A DNA stretch of 64,000 nt from Methylocystis echinoides (GTDB taxonomy: Bacteria > Pseudomonadota > Alphaproteobacteria > Rhizobiales > Beijerinckiaceae), in NCBI RefSeq assembly GCF_040687965.1, contig NZ_CP156084.1:1130501-1194500 (forward strand), read 5' to 3'. Both the position numbers and the translations under genes were made by a program. The notes beneath the pieces are model-generated. The model was not told where the DNA came from, ran no database searches, and saw only the letters and a program-made list of their open reading frames with translations. Of the stretch, positions 17,489-27,422 are shown piece after piece. The first letter of the stretch is position 1; the number at the start of each line of letters is the position of its first letter.

Positions 17489-18742
17489 CTAGAGCGCCAG
17501 CGCCAGCCGCCCCGGATCCTCCAGCGTTTCCTTGACGCGGACGAGGAAGGTCACGGCCTCCTTGCCGTCGACGATCCGGTGGTCGTACGAAAGCGCCAGA
17601 TACATCATCGGGCGAATCTCGACCTTGCCGTCGACCGCGACCGGCCGCTCCTGGATCTTGTGCATGCCGAGGATGCCGGACTGGGGGGCGTTGAGGATGG
17701 GCGTCGACATCAGCGAGCCATAGACGCCGCCATTCGAGATGGTGAAAGTGCCGCCCTGCAGGTCGGCGATGTCGAGGGCTCCCTCGCGCGCCTTCTTGCC
17801 CAAAACGGCGATCCCCTTCTCGATCTCGGCGACGCTCATGCGGTCGGCGTCGCGCAGCACGGGCACGACCAGGCCCTTGTCCGTGCCCACCGCCACGCCG
17901 ATATGGCAGAAGCGCTTGTAGATGATGTCGGTCCCGTCGATCTCGGCGTTGACGGCGGGAATTTCTTCGAGGGCCTGACAGCAGGCCTTCACGAAATAGC
18001 CCATGAAGCCGAGCTTCACGCCGTGCTTCTTCTCGAAAAGCTCTTTGTATTTCGTGCGCTGCGCGATCAGCGCCGACATGTCGACTTCGTTGAAAGTCGT
18101 GAGCATGGCGGCGACGTTCTGCGCTTCCTTGAGGCGCCGGGCGATCGTCTGGCGCAGGCGGCTCATCTTCACGCGCTCCTCGCGCGCGACATCCTCCTGC
18201 GGCGCGGGCGGACGCGGCGCGGGCGGCGGCGCCTCCACGACCGGCGCGGGCGCCGGGGCGGGCGCGCGGGCGGCGAAGTCGATCACGTCGGATTTGAGCG
18301 CCTGCCCGCGCTTCCCTGAACCCGCGATCTGCGAAACGTCGATGCCCTTCTCCGCCGCGATCTTGGCGGCGGCGGGCGAAGGCGGCATGGCGGGAGCCGC
18401 CGCAACCGCCGGCGCAGGGGCGGCCGGCGCGGGGGAAGCTGGGGCGGATGCGGCTGGAGCCGGTTTCGCGGCCGGAGCGGGGGCCGCAGGCGCGGCCGCG
18501 GCGGCGGCGCCCGGCGTGATCTGGCCGAGCAGCGCGCCGGGTTGCACCGTCTCGCCCTCCTTTGCGGTGATCTCGGCGAGGACGCCGGCGGCGGGGGCGT
18601 TGACCTCGAGCGTCACCTTGTCGGTCTCGAGTTCGGCGAGCGCCTCATCGGCGCGCACGACGTCGCCCTGCTTCTTGAACCAGCGGCCGATCGTCGCCTC
18701 GGTGACGGATTCGCCCAGCGTAGGCACGCGAATTTCAGTCAT
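17489..18742 (-). CDS. sucB: Dihydrolipoyllysine succinyltransferase (2-oxoglutarate dehydrogenase E2)
   Basis: 417 residues. Domains in order: lipoyl domain (1-76, modified lysine K42 in ETDKVTLEV), a long Ala/Pro linker, an E1/E3-binding domain ([16 protein letters not shown]), a second linker, and the catalytic domain ending with the active-site motif [13 protein letters not shown]. It transfers succinyl from E1 to CoA. ATG 18742 ([12 protein letters not shown]) matches the family start; ATG 18751, three codons upstream, is equally possible. sucA lies about 100 bases upstream, and lpd (E3) is not adjacent. Confidence 0.95.
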   Translation of the reverse strand: MTEIRVPTLGESVTEATIGRWFKKQGDVVRADEALAELETDKVTLEVNAPAAGVLAEITAKEGETVQPGALLGQITPGAAAAAAPAAPAPAAKPAPAASAPASPAPAAPAPAVAAAPAMPPSPAAAKIAAEKGIDVSQIAGSGKRGQALKSDVIDFAARAPAPAPAPVVEAPPPAPRPPAPQEDVAREERVKMSRLRQTIARRLKEAQNVAAMLTTFNEVDMSALIAQRTKYKELFEKKHGVKLGFMGYFVKACCQALEEIPAVNAEIDGTDIIYKRFCHIGVAVGTDKGLVVPVLRDADRMSVAEIEKGIAVLGKKAREGALDIADLQGGTFTISNGGVYGSLMSTPILNAPQSGILGMHKIQERPVAVDGKVEIRPMMYLALSYDHRIVDGKEAVTFLVRVKETLEDPGRLALAL

Positions 18743-18818
18743 TGCTTTCATCGTCCCTGGCGGCGTCCCCTCGCGTCGATCGCGGCGAGCGGGCAATAAG
18801 GTTTGGTCTATTGGCAAG

Positions 18819-18842
18819 CCCCTCCCCGCAGGCGGGGAGAGG
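18819..18842. repeat. Short palindromic repeat in the sucA-sucB gap
   Basis: CCTCCCCGC-AGG-CGGGGAGAGG type hairpin. It resembles the element at 52108-52133 between atpA and atpG, so it is probably one copy of a dispersed extragenic palindrome family that also sits between operon genes. Confidence 0.55.
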
Positions 18843-18844
18843 AA

Positions 18845-21841
18845 TCAGGCTGCAAAGGCCTCGTCGAGGAAGGCTTTGAGCTGCGCGAGGTGCTTCGACA
18901 TGGTGCCCGCCGCCGTCGAGGCGGAGGCCGGGCGCCCGACATAGCGCGCGCGCTTGGTTTTGCCGCCGACCTGTCCCAGAACCCATTCGAGATAGGGCTC
19001 GACGAAGAACCAGGCGCCCATGTTCTTGGGCTCCTCCTGACACCAGACGACGTCGGCGTTCCGGAAGCGCGCCATGGCGGTGACGAGGCCCTTGAGCGGG
19101 AAAGGATAGATCTGCTCGACGCGCAGCAGATAGACGTCGTCGATCCCGCGCTTTTCGCGCTCTTCGAAGAGATCGTAGTAGACCTTGCCGCTGCAGAGAA
19201 CGACGCGCCGGATCTGGTCGTCGCCCTTCAGCATCGCCTGCGGCTGCGCCGCCGTCTCCGCGTCATCGAGCAGGATGCGCTGGAAGCTCGACGCCATGCC
19301 CATCTCGCCGAGCCGCGAGACGCAGCGCTTGTTGCGCAGAAGCGACTTCGGGGTCATCAGCACCAGCGGCTTGCGCATGTTGCGATGAAGCTGGCGACGC
19401 AGAATGTGGTAATAATTCGCCGGGGTCGAACAGTTGGCGACCTGCATGTTGTCCTCGGCGCAGAGCTGCAGGAAGCGTTCGAGACGCGCCGAGGAATGCT
19501 CGGGCCCCTGCCCCTCGTAACCATGCGGCAGCAGGCAGACGAGGCCGGACATGCGCAGCCACTTGCGTTCGCCCGCCGACAGGAACTGGTCGAAAACGAC
19601 CTGCGCGCCATTTGCGAAGTCGCCGAACTGCGCCTCCCACAAAACGAGGGCGCCGGGCTCGGCGAGCGAATAGCCGTATTCGAAGCCGAGCACCGCTTCT
19701 TCCGAGAGCATCGAATTAATGACTTCGAAGCGTCCTTGCTTCGACGCGATATGGTCGAAGGGGATGTAGCGGCGCTCCGTCTCCTGGTCGATCAGCACGG
19801 CGTGACGTTGGGAGAAGGTGCCGCGCTCGACGTCCTGGCCGGAAAGCCGCACATGATAACCTTCGGCGAGCAGCGTGCCGAAGGCGAGCGCCTCCGCCGT
19901 CGCCCAGTCGATCGCAACGCCCTCCTCGATGGCGTTCTTTCGATTGTCGAGGAAGCGTTGAATCGTTCTGTGCAAGTGGAAGTCTGCGGGGACGGTGGTG
20001 AGCTTCGCGCCGATCTCCTTCAAGGATTCGAGCGGCGCGCCGGTCTTGCCGCGGCGCTCGTCCTCCGACGCCTGATAACCGGGCTTGAGACCCGCCCAGC
20101 GGCCGTCGAGCCAGTCCGCCTTATTGGGCTTGTAGGACTGGCTCGCCTCGAACTCCGCCTCGAGACGCGCGCGCCACGCGTCCTTCATCCGGTCGGCGTC
20201 GGCCCGGGTCAGCTGGCCGTCGGCGATGAGCTTCTCGGCGTAGAGATCCAGCGTCGTGCGATGGGCGCGGATCTTCTTGTACATCAGCGGCTGGGTGAAG
20301 CCGGGCTCGTCGCCTTCATTGTGGCCGAAGCGCCGGTAACACCACATGTCGATGACGACGGGCTTCTGGAACTGCTGGCGGAATTCGGTGGCGACGCGCG
20401 CGGCGAAGACGACCGCTTCAGGATCGTCGCCATTCACATGGAAGATCGGCGCCTCGACCATCTTCGCCACGTCGGAAGGATAGGGCGAGGAGCGCGAGAA
20501 GCGCGGATAGGTGGTGAAGCCGATCTGATTATTGATGATGAAATGCACCGATCCGCCGGTGCGGTGACCCTTGAGCCCCGAAAGGCCGAAACATTCCGCC
20601 ACCACGCCCTGACCCGCAAAGGCGGCGTCGCCATGGATGAGCAGCGGCAGCACCACGCGGCGGTCGCCGCCATGCTGGTCCTGCTTGGCGCGCACCTTGC
20701 CGAGCACGACGGGGTCGACAATTTCGAGATGCGACGGATTGGCGGTCAACGACAGATGCACCTTGTTGCCGTCGAACTCGCGGTCCGACGAGGCGCCGAG
20801 GTGATATTTGACGTCGCCCGACCCTTCCACCTCGTCGGGGAGGAAGGACCCGCCCTTGAACTCATGGAAGAGCGCGCGGTGGGGCTTGGCCATCACCTGG
20901 CAGAGCACGTTGAGCCGGCCGCGATGGGCCATGCCGAGCACCATCTCCTTGACGCCGAGGGCGCCGCCGCGCTTGATGATCTGCTCCAGCGCCGGAACGA
21001 TGGACTCCGCGCCGTCGAGGCCGAAGCGCTTGGTGCCCGTATATTTGACGTCCAGAAACTTTTCGAAGCCCTCCGCCTCGATGAGCTTGTTGAAGATCGC
21101 GCGCTTGCCCTCGTCGGTGAAGACGATCTCCTTTTTGGGGCCCTCGATGCGGGCCTGCAGCCAGGCCTTCTCATCCGGCGATGAGATGTGCATGAATTCG
21201 AAGCCGATCGAGCCGCAATAGGTGCGGCGCAGGATCGTGACCATCTCGAAGACGCTGGCGTATTGCAGGCCGAGCACGCCGTCGATGAAGATCTTGCGGT
21301 CGTAATCCTCGTCCTTGAAGCCATAGGTCTCGGGATGCAGCTCGCCATGGTCGTGGCGTTGCTCGAGGCCGAGCGGATCGAGATTGGCGTGAAGATGGCC
21401 GCGCATGCGATAGGCGCGGATCATCATGAGCGCGCGCACCGAGTCGCGCGTGGCGCGCTGGATTTCATCCGCCGTGACGGCCGTGGGCGGGGGGACAGGA
21501 GCGCCCCTGGGGGCGGCGGCGGGCTTCGCCGGCGCAGTCGCGTCGTCGCCGGTGAGCGCGGTCACCCATTCGCCATTGGCTGTCGGCGGCCAGTCATGAC
21601 GCGCCCAGGAGGGGCCATTCTGCTGGGCCGCCCCCGGCTTGACGCCCATTTCCGAGAAAAATCTCGCCCATTCCGGGCTTACCGAGGCGGGATCGGCCTC
21701 ATAGGCGTCGAGCAGCCCTTCGAGATAGGCCGCATTGGCGCCTTGAAGGAAGGAGGTGCTTGCGAAGTTCTGGTTTTGCGTAGAACGCGGGCCGCCGGGA
21801 GCCGCCGGCCCCGCCACGCCATCAGTTTCAAGACGCGCCAT
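18845..21841 (-). CDS. sucA: 2-oxoglutarate dehydrogenase E1 component
   Basis: 998 residues. The thiamine-diphosphate-dependent decarboxylase of the 2-oxoglutarate dehydrogenase complex. The N-terminal helix for E2 binding (SFLQGANAAYLEGLLDAYE), AHRGRLNVL, IHGDAAFAGQGVV and the C-terminal MSGLVCLLPHGYEGQGPEHSS region, read in parts, are all typical. Start ATG 21841 (MARLETDGVAG) follows an AG-rich GAGAAGCGAG; an ATG 13 codons upstream is less likely. It lies between sucD and sucB on the minus strand and is probably co-transcribed with both. Together they convert 2-oxoglutarate to succinyl-CoA and then succinate. Confidence 0.97.
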   Translation of the reverse strand: MARLETDGVAGPAAPGGPRSTQNQNFASTSFLQGANAAYLEGLLDAYEADPASVSPEWARFFSEMGVKPGAAQQNGPSWARHDWPPTANGEWVTALTGDDATAPAKPAAAPRGAPVPPPTAVTADEIQRATRDSVRALMMIRAYRMRGHLHANLDPLGLEQRHDHGELHPETYGFKDEDYDRKIFIDGVLGLQYASVFEMVTILRRTYCGSIGFEFMHISSPDEKAWLQARIEGPKKEIVFTDEGKRAIFNKLIEAEGFEKFLDVKYTGTKRFGLDGAESIVPALEQIIKRGGALGVKEMVLGMAHRGRLNVLCQVMAKPHRALFHEFKGGSFLPDEVEGSGDVKYHLGASSDREFDGNKVHLSLTANPSHLEIVDPVVLGKVRAKQDQHGGDRRVVLPLLIHGDAAFAGQGVVAECFGLSGLKGHRTGGSVHFIINNQIGFTTYPRFSRSSPYPSDVAKMVEAPIFHVNGDDPEAVVFAARVATEFRQQFQKPVVIDMWCYRRFGHNEGDEPGFTQPLMYKKIRAHRTTLDLYAEKLIADGQLTRADADRMKDAWRARLEAEFEASQSYKPNKADWLDGRWAGLKPGYQASEDERRGKTGAPLESLKEIGAKLTTVPADFHLHRTIQRFLDNRKNAIEEGVAIDWATAEALAFGTLLAEGYHVRLSGQDVERGTFSQRHAVLIDQETERRYIPFDHIASKQGRFEVINSMLSEEAVLGFEYGYSLAEPGALVLWEAQFGDFANGAQVVFDQFLSAGERKWLRMSGLVCLLPHGYEGQGPEHSSARLERFLQLCAEDNMQVANCSTPANYYHILRRQLHRNMRKPLVLMTPKSLLRNKRCVSRLGEMGMASSFQRILLDDAETAAQPQAMLKGDDQIRRVVLCSGKVYYDLFEEREKRGIDDVYLLRVEQIYPFPLKGLVTAMARFRNADVVWCQEEPKNMGAWFFVEPYLEWVLGQVGGKTKRARYVGRPASASTAAGTMSKHLAQLKAFLDEAFAA

Positions 21842-21979
21842 TTTCTCGCTTCTCTTGAAGCCGACGACGGCGCGTCGCAACGCGTGCGGCCGCCGAAGGC
21901 TTGATTTAAGGCGCCGCCAGGATACGGCGTCGCCCTTAATTTAAGCTCCCCGAGGCGGCAAAGAAGGGCGCGGCAACGC

Positions 21980-22864
21980 CTAACCTTTGAGCACCTCGAC
22001 CAATGTCTTGCCCAAACGCGCCGGGGAGGGCGAAACCCTGATCCCGGCCGACTCCATCGCCGCAATCTTGCTCTCGGCGTCGCCCTTGCCGCCCGAAATG
22101 ATCGCGCCGGCGTGGCCCATGCGGCGGCCGGGCGGCGCCGTGCGGCCGGCGATGAAGCCCACCACCGGCTTCTTGCGGCCGCGCTTGGCCTCGTCTTTCA
22201 AGAATTGGGCCGCTTCCTCCTCGGCCGAGCCGCCAATCTCGCCAATCATGATGATCGACTTGGTCGCCTCGTCGGCCAGAAACAATTCCAGCACTTCGAT
22301 GAAGTCGGTGCCCTTGACCGGGTCGCCGCCGATGCCCACCGCCGTCGTCTGGCCGAGGCCCTCGCGGGTCGTCTGGAAGACGGCTTCATAGGTGAGCGTG
22401 CCGGAGCGCGACACGACGCCGACCGACCCGCGGGAAAAGATGTTGCCCGGCATGATGCCGATCTTGCTCTCGCCAGCGGTGACGACGCCGGGGCAGTTCG
22501 GCCCGATGAGGCGGGACTTGGAGCCCGAGAGCGAGCGCTTGACGCGGATCATATCCTGCACCGGCACGCCCTCGGTGATGCAGACGATCAACGGGATTTC
22601 GGCGTCGATCGCCTCGCAAATGGCGTCGGCCGCGCCCGGCGGCGGAACGTAAACGACAGAGGCCTCGGCGCCGGTCTTGGCGCGGGCTTCGGCGACCGTA
22701 TCGAAAACGGGGAGGCCGAGATGCGTGGAGCCGCCTTTGCCCGGGGACACGCCGCCGACCATCTTGGTCCCATAGGCGATCGCCTGCTCCGAATGGAAGG
22801 TGGCGGTCTTGCCGGTGAAACCTTGAGTGATGACTTTGGTGTTCTTGTCGATCAGCACGGACAT
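21980..22864 (-). CDS. sucD: Succinyl-CoA ligase (ADP-forming) alpha subunit
   Basis: 294 residues. It forms succinate, CoA and ATP from succinyl-CoA together with the beta subunit SucC. Visible signatures: [15 protein letters not shown] at the CoA-binding N-terminus, [23 protein letters not shown] and the phospho-histidine motif [17 protein letters not shown]. The usual neighbours mdh and sucC should lie upstream on this strand, but the upstream region holds only about 280 non-coding bases and then an unrelated plus-strand gene. sucC must therefore be elsewhere. Confidence 0.97.
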   Translation of the reverse strand: MSVLIDKNTKVITQGFTGKTATFHSEQAIAYGTKMVGGVSPGKGGSTHLGLPVFDTVAEARAKTGAEASVVYVPPPGAADAICEAIDAEIPLIVCITEGVPVQDMIRVKRSLSGSKSRLIGPNCPGVVTAGESKIGIMPGNIFSRGSVGVVSRSGTLTYEAVFQTTREGLGQTTAVGIGGDPVKGTDFIEVLELFLADEATKSIIMIGEIGGSAEEEAAQFLKDEAKRGRKKPVVGFIAGRTAPPGRRMGHAGAIISGGKGDAESKIAAMESAGIRVSPSPARLGKTLVEVLKG

Positions 22865-23145
22865 GCAGCGATTCCTAAAGAGAACGGGCGGCGCGGAAAG
22901 CGCGAGCCTCCGGCTCCCCGTCTCGACGGGGGGCCGGGTCTCGCGCGGTGAATGACGCGGCCGCCAAACTATTGGGAAGAGCGCCCGCTTACAAGGCGGA
23001 AAGCGCCCGGAATAGGCGCATGCGGCAAGGGGACGCGAGGGGCTCCGGCAAGCTTCGCCGCGGCTTTAATAAAAAGATCAGGGATTTCGTTGGCAAGCGC
23101 CGCTAGGATGAGCGGATGCACCCATCAGGGCTGATCTTCACCATT

Positions 23146-23883
23146 ATGCAGTTCAGCAACTACATCGTTTACGCCGACGAGAGCGGCGATCACAGCCTGG
23201 TTTCGATCAACCCTCAAAACCCGGTTTTTGTCTTAGCCTTCTGCATTTTTGAGAAGCGAGTCTACATGGAAACGGTTGTTCCCATGGTTCAGCGGCTGAA
23301 ATTCGATTTTTTCGGGCACGACTGCTTGGTGCTGCACAGCCATGAAATCCGTAAGGCGCGCGGAGAATTCAGCATCCTGTTGAATGCAAACATCCGTACT
23401 GCGTTCGTGGAGCGCGTCAATGCGATAATGCGTGACGCGCCGATGACGATCATCGCAGCTGCGATCGATAAGCAGCGACACGTCCGCCAATACAGCGATC
23501 CAGCTAATCCCTATGGAATTGCCCTTACCTTTTGTATGGAAAGGCTACAGAGGTGGCTGGTTGAAAGAGGGCAAGCAAACTCCAAGACCCACGTTCTGGT
23601 GGAGATGCGGGGCAAATCAGAAGATGCAAAGCTAGAGCTTGAGTTTCGCCGCATCTCCGACGGCCACAACCATGTGGGCCCGATGAGCAATCTCGAAATT
23701 CGATTTATGGATAAGAAGCACAACTCGACCGGATTGCAGGTGGCCGACCTGGTGGCGCATCCGATTGGCCGGCATGTCATAAACCCGACCCAGCCGAATC
23801 GCGCCTATGATCTTATTGAGCCAAAATTCCGGCGCAACTCCGCGGGGCATATTCGCGGCTATGGTCTTAAGATATTCCCCTAA
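23146..23883 (+). CDS. DUF3800 domain protein (putative RNase H-like nuclease)
   Basis: 245 residues. The N-terminal YADESGDHS motif (acidic residues D11, E12, D15) and the C-terminal LQVADLVAHPIGRH segment identify DUF3800, a family with scattered distribution, often on mobile DNA. A metal-dependent nuclease fold has been suggested, but the function is unproven. The start is ATG 23146; an in-frame ATG at 23116 is possible. Base composition is clearly lower in GC than the neighbours. It sits alone between two core operons that both lack their expected flanking genes, which suggests acquisition. Confidence 0.8.
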   Translation: MQFSNYIVYADESGDHSLVSINPQNPVFVLAFCIFEKRVYMETVVPMVQRLKFDFFGHDCLVLHSHEIRKARGEFSILLNANIRTAFVERVNAIMRDAPMTIIAAAIDKQRHVRQYSDPANPYGIALTFCMERLQRWLVERGQANSKTHVLVEMRGKSEDAKLELEFRRISDGHNHVGPMSNLEIRFMDKKHNSTGLQVADLVAHPIGRHVINPTQPNRAYDLIEPKFRRNSAGHIRGYGLKIFP

Positions 23884-23913
23884 AAAGCGAAAAGCCCCGA
23901 GGTTCCCCGGGGC
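23884..23913 (-). terminator. Terminator downstream of the rplK-rplA block
   Basis: On the minus strand GCCCCG-GGGAACCT-CGGGGC is followed by TTTTCGCTTTTT. It lies about 120 bases after the rplA stop, which means that the ribosomal block ends at rplA. Confidence 0.7.
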
Positions 23914-24034
23914 CAGACGCCGAACGAGCATTCCCGTTCCATTTGCCTAGAAAGTGGTCCGTTGTAAAGGCGACGTCAAGATCGAAGCAGCGGCGGTTTC
24001 CCGCCGGCTTCAAAACCTCAACCTATCCCGGACC

Positions 24035-24739
24035 TTACGCCGTAGTCGCACCGATCGACCCGACCTCGACCTTCACGCCCGGACCCTGGGTCGAGCTGAT
24101 GGCGACGCGCTGGATATAGGTGCCCTTGGCGCCCGTGGGCTTGGCCTTGGCGACGGCGTCGACGAAGGCCTTGATGTTCTCGACGAGCTTGCCGTCGTCG
24201 AAAGAAGCCTTGCCGACCGTGCCCTGAATGATGCCGGCCTTCTCGACGCGGAACTCGACCGCGCCGCCCTTGGAGGCCTTCACCGCGCCGGCGACGTCCA
24301 TGGTCACCGTTCCGACCTTCGGGTTCGGCATCATGCCGCGCGGGCCGAGCACCTTACCGAGACGGCCGACGAGCGGCATCATGTCCGGCGTGGCGATGCA
24401 GCGATCGAACTCGATCGTGCCGCCCTGGACGATGTTGACGAGATCCTCGGCGCCCACCACATCGGCGCCCGCCGCCTTGGCTTCGTCCGCCTTGGCGCCG
24501 CGCGCGAAGACGCCGACGCGCAGCGTGCGGCCGGTGCCGTTCGGCAGATTGACGACGCCGCGCACCATCTGATCGGCGTGCTTGGGATCGACGCCGAGAT
24601 TCATCGCGATTTCGACCGATTCGTCGAACTTGGCCGTCGCGCGGCTGCGCACGAGCTTCACAGCTTCGTCGATGGGATAGAGCTTGGTGCGCTCGACGCC
24701 CTCGCGGGCCTTCTTGATGCGTTTTCCGACATGCGCCAT
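24035..24739 (-). CDS. rplA: 50S ribosomal protein L1
   Basis: 234 residues. It binds 23S rRNA at the L1 stalk and, in many bacteria, represses its own rplKA mRNA. The signatures [20 protein letters not shown] and PNPKVGTVT are present. It starts four bases after the rplK stop. In most bacteria rplJ and rplL follow, but here a terminator and an opposing gene come next. Confidence 0.98.
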   Translation of the reverse strand: MAHVGKRIKKAREGVERTKLYPIDEAVKLVRSRATAKFDESVEIAMNLGVDPKHADQMVRGVVNLPNGTGRTLRVGVFARGAKADEAKAAGADVVGAEDLVNIVQGGTIEFDRCIATPDMMPLVGRLGKVLGPRGMMPNPKVGTVTMDVAGAVKASKGGAVEFRVEKAGIIQGTVGKASFDDGKLVENIKAFVDAVAKAKPTGAKGTYIQRVAISSTQGPGVKVEVGSIGATTA

Positions 24740-24743
24740 GGTC

Positions 24744-25190
24744 TTACTCCACCACCTGGAGGCCCATCGCGCGGGCCGAGCCTTCGATCATCGACATTGC
24801 GGATTCGATCGACGCGCAGTTGAGGTCGACGAGTTTCTTCTCGGCGATCTCCTTGATCTGCGCCTTCGTCACCTTGCCGACGACGTTACGGCCAGGAGTC
24901 TTGGAGCCCGAAGCCGGCTTCTTGCCGATCTTGAGCCCGACCGCCTTCTTGAGGAAGAAGGAGACCGGCGGCTGCTTCATCTCGAAGGTGAAGGAGCGGT
25001 CCTGATAGGCGGTGATGATGACGGGGATCGGCATCCCCTTCTCCATCTGCGCCGTCTTGGCGTTGAACGCCTTGCAGAACTCCATGATGTTAAGGCCGCG
25101 CTGACCGAGCGCGGGACCAATCGGCGGCGAGGGGTTCGCCGCGCCGGCCGGCACTTGCAGCTTTATGTAGCCGGCAATTTTCTTCGCCAT
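24744..25190 (-). CDS. rplK: 50S ribosomal protein L11
   Basis: 148 residues. It forms the GTPase-associated centre with 23S rRNA and is needed for RelA activation. The [20 protein letters not shown] start and the [19 protein letters not shown] region identify it. AAGCAC, a weak Shine-Dalgarno, precedes the ATG. Operon partner rplA follows. Confidence 0.98.
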   Translation of the reverse strand: MAKKIAGYIKLQVPAGAANPSPPIGPALGQRGLNIMEFCKAFNAKTAQMEKGMPIPVIITAYQDRSFTFEMKQPPVSFFLKKAVGLKIGKKPASGSKTPGRNVVGKVTKAQIKEIAEKKLVDLNCASIESAMSMIEGSARAMGLQVVE

Positions 25191-25419
25191 GTGCTTTCTC
25201 CAACGAAGGACGGCGCGCGGCGCCTCGAAAAGCGCCCGCTTCCGCCGGTTGCAGGTCGTGGTCCGATCCGTTCTCCCCTGGCGTCAGGGCGGACCCGCCA
25301 CGCAAGATTTCCCGGACGGCGGGACCGTCCAGGGAAGCGCCGCTTTTAGGGGAAGGCGCGGAAAAGCGCAAGCATCAGATGAACGGCGGCGGCCGCCGAA
25401 ACGATCGCCTCACCGAGCC

Positions 25420-25767
25420 TCAATGCCGCTCGGGGGGAAAACCCGCATGCTGCTCGAGGCGACGCACGCGCTCCTCGAGTTCAGTCAGCAGCACGCCATG
25501 GCCGATGACCGAAGAATGTTATTCCATGACAGAGCGGCGAAGCCCCACGACCTGATCGCTCAGACGTTTCTCGAGGTTCAACATGTCGGACGCCACATCG
25601 GCGCGCAGCGAATTGATTTCCGAGCGCAAGGCGTCCTTGGTCACCATCACGTCGCGCATGCCCGCCATCTCGTCGCGCATAGCTGAAACCTCGTCGCGTA
25701 GAGTGTCCACCTTCGCGTCGATTTTGCGCAACAGCGCCAATGTGAAATTCTCGGGCTCCTCGCTCAT
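25420..25767 (-). pseudogene. Coiled-coil small protein gene interrupted by an in-frame TAA
   Basis: From ATG 25767 the frame encodes 82 residues with a heptad-like pattern (IDAKVDTLRDEVSAMRDEMA) and stops at TAA 25519-25521. The same frame then continues with HSSVIGHGVLLTELEERVRR and on to PPERH and TGA 25420-25422. The continuation keeps a coiled-coil pattern, which suggests that the TAA replaced a tyrosine codon in a roughly 115-residue ancestor. The 82-residue product may still be made. It lies between nusG and rplK, which are normally adjacent. A sequencing error is the main alternative. Confidence 0.55.
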
Positions 25768-25962
25768 CGCGGCTCCCCATCCCTCGCCGTCGATGCGGCA
25801 AAGCTTTATAGCACAGTTTTTGGGGAAGAAACGCGGCGGGTGTATGACAGGCTGAAATGCGCCGATGGCGCCACCCTCCCGCCAAGACGGGATGGCGGGA
25901 GTCCCTGACGCCGGGGGACTGTCCCCGGGCAGCCGTCTCCCGCAACAGTCGAAGCGGTCCGC

Positions 25963-26493
25963 CTAAACCTTCTCGACCTGCCCGAACTCGAGCTCCACAG
26001 GCGTCGGCCGGCCGAAGATCGAGACGGCCACCTTGAGGCGCGAGCGCGCCTCGTCGACCTCTTCGACCAGGCCGTTGAAGGAGGCGAAGGGGCCGTCGGC
26101 GACGCGCACCGTCTCGCCGACTTCGAAGCTGACCGTAGGCTTGGGGCGCTCGACGCCCTCGGCCACCTGCCCTTTGATCCGCATCGCCTCTTCTTCGGAG
26201 ATGGGCATGGGCTTGTTGTCGGCGCCGAGGAAGCCGGTGACCTTCGGCGTGTTCTTGATCAAAGAGAACACGGGGTCGGTCAGATTGCACTTCACGAGCA
26301 CATAGCCCGGAAAGAACTTGCGCTCGGTGGAGACCTTACGTCCGCGACGCACCTCGACGACCTGCTCGGTCGGCACGAGAATTTCCTCGAAAGCCTCGGT
26401 CAGGCCCCGCTGCGCGGCGCCTTCGCGGATCGCCTCGGCGACCTTCTTTTCGAAGTTCGAATAAGCGTGGACGATATACCAGCGCATGCTCAT
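25963..26493 (-). CDS. nusG: Transcription termination/antitermination factor NusG
   Basis: 176 residues. It has the NGN domain (RWYIVHAYSNFEKKVAEAI at the start, FPGYVLVKC centrally) and the C-terminal KOW domain (GETVRVADGPFASFNGLVEEVD). NusG binds RNA polymerase and links it to Rho or the ribosome. Two in-frame ATGs (26493 and 26487) are both possible. secE ends 28 bases upstream. The usual nusG-rplK junction is interrupted here by the coiled-coil gene and about 540 bases of extra distance. Confidence 0.97.
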   Translation of the reverse strand: MSMRWYIVHAYSNFEKKVAEAIREGAAQRGLTEAFEEILVPTEQVVEVRRGRKVSTERKFFPGYVLVKCNLTDPVFSLIKNTPKVTGFLGADNKPMPISEEEAMRIKGQVAEGVERPKPTVSFEVGETVRVADGPFASFNGLVEEVDEARSRLKVAVSIFGRPTPVELEFGQVEKV

Positions 26494-26521
26494 GAGGCGC
26501 GTCCGGCTCCGTGAAAAGAAG

Positions 26522-26713
26522 TTATTGGCCGACGCGCAGCAGCAGGCCGACGAGGAAGCGCAGGGCCGAGTCGACGACGACGAAGAACAGGCTCGCGAAC
26601 AGCACCATCAGAATCACGAGGCCGGTGGTGATCATCGTCTCGCGACGCGTGGGCCAGGTGACCTTATTCGCCTCGGCGCGCACTTCCTGAAGGAACGTAA
26701 ATGGGTTGACCAT
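26522..26713 (-). CDS. secE: Preprotein translocase subunit SecE
   Basis: 63 residues with the short single-span form of SecE: an amphipathic EVRAEANKVTWPTRRET helix followed by one membrane segment (about residues 29-55). It is a core part of the SecYEG channel. First gene of the secE-nusG pair. No tRNA-Trp gene is seen upstream, unlike in many proteobacteria. Confidence 0.96.
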   Translation of the reverse strand: MVNPFTFLQEVRAEANKVTWPTRRETMITTGLVILMVLFASLFFVVVDSALRFLVGLLLRVGQ

Positions 26714-26834
26714 TTGCTTGCCCGGTTCTTGCGCCGACGTCCGGAAGGGACGCGCGCCGTAAAACAGTCGCGGCGCGCGACCTTCCGGCCACGCGCCACG
26801 TTACGACGCCTTATAGCGCCTCCCGCTGCGCCCG

Positions 26835-26872
26835 CCAAGGGGGATTCGCGCCAAGGGGGATTTGCGCCAAGG
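26835..26872. repeat. Short tandem repeat upstream of the lipoprotein gene
   Basis: Two 16-base units (CCAAGGGGGATTCGCG and CCAAGGGGGATTTGCG) and a partial third CCAAGG, between the divergent secE and lipoprotein genes. Confidence 0.7.
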
Positions 26873-26933
26873 ATCCTTGCCCCCGCCGGCCGGGGATTTT
26901 AAGAGCTTGGGCCCGCGCCTTTCGGAGGAAGAC

Positions 26934-27275
26934 ATGCGCCTTTGGACCCTGCTCGTCGCCGGCCTGGCGACGGCCGCGCTCGCCGCCTGCAACGGCCCCC
27001 GCCAAACTCAGCCGGTCATCGACCCGCCCGGCCCGTCGCAGCCAACCCCCTCCGCCCTGCAGCTCCCCGAAGGCGCGGGCTGCTCGGGCCCCATCGCGCG
27101 CTACAGATCGGTGATCGAGAACGATCTCTCGATGGGGCACGTCAATCCAGGCGTCTATCGCCAGATCCAGGGGGAAATCTCCGAGGCCGCGAACGCCTGC
27201 GCCGCCGGGCAGGACGCGAAGGCGGCCGGGCTGCTGCGCGCCTCCAAGGCCCGTCACGGCTATCCCGCCGGCTAG
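26934..27275 (+). CDS. Small hypothetical lipoprotein
   Basis: 113 residues. A lipoprotein signal with the lipobox LAAC (Cys about 18) is followed by a Pro-rich linker and a small domain with two cysteines (GAGCSGPIARY and ANACAAGQDA). ATG 26934 follows GGAGGA at an ideal distance. I recognise no family with confidence; small Cys-paired lipoproteins of this pattern are common in alphaproteobacteria. Confidence 0.75.
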   Translation: MRLWTLLVAGLATAALAACNGPRQTQPVIDPPGPSQPTPSALQLPEGAGCSGPIARYRSVIENDLSMGHVNPGVYRQIQGEISEAANACAAGQDAKAAGLLRASKARHGYPAG

Positions 27276-27422
27276 CGGCTTTTTTCACCAGAGCTTCCCG
27301 CGTCGCGGCGCGACATCGCGCCGCCTGGCACCCTGGAAACAATCCAGATTTGACCCTTTGACGCTCGCTGCCCTGGCGCCTAGGTTGCTTTGCAAAAGCA
27401 TCCGGCCAGAAAAGAGACAGGC

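Noticed and set aside
18803-21184. 793-residue open frame antisense to sucA
   Set aside because: GC-rich codon bias makes long antisense frames; the sense frame is an unmistakable SucA.
26714-26930. tRNA-Trp upstream of secE
   Set aside because: No cloverleaf, T-loop or anticodon arm is visible.
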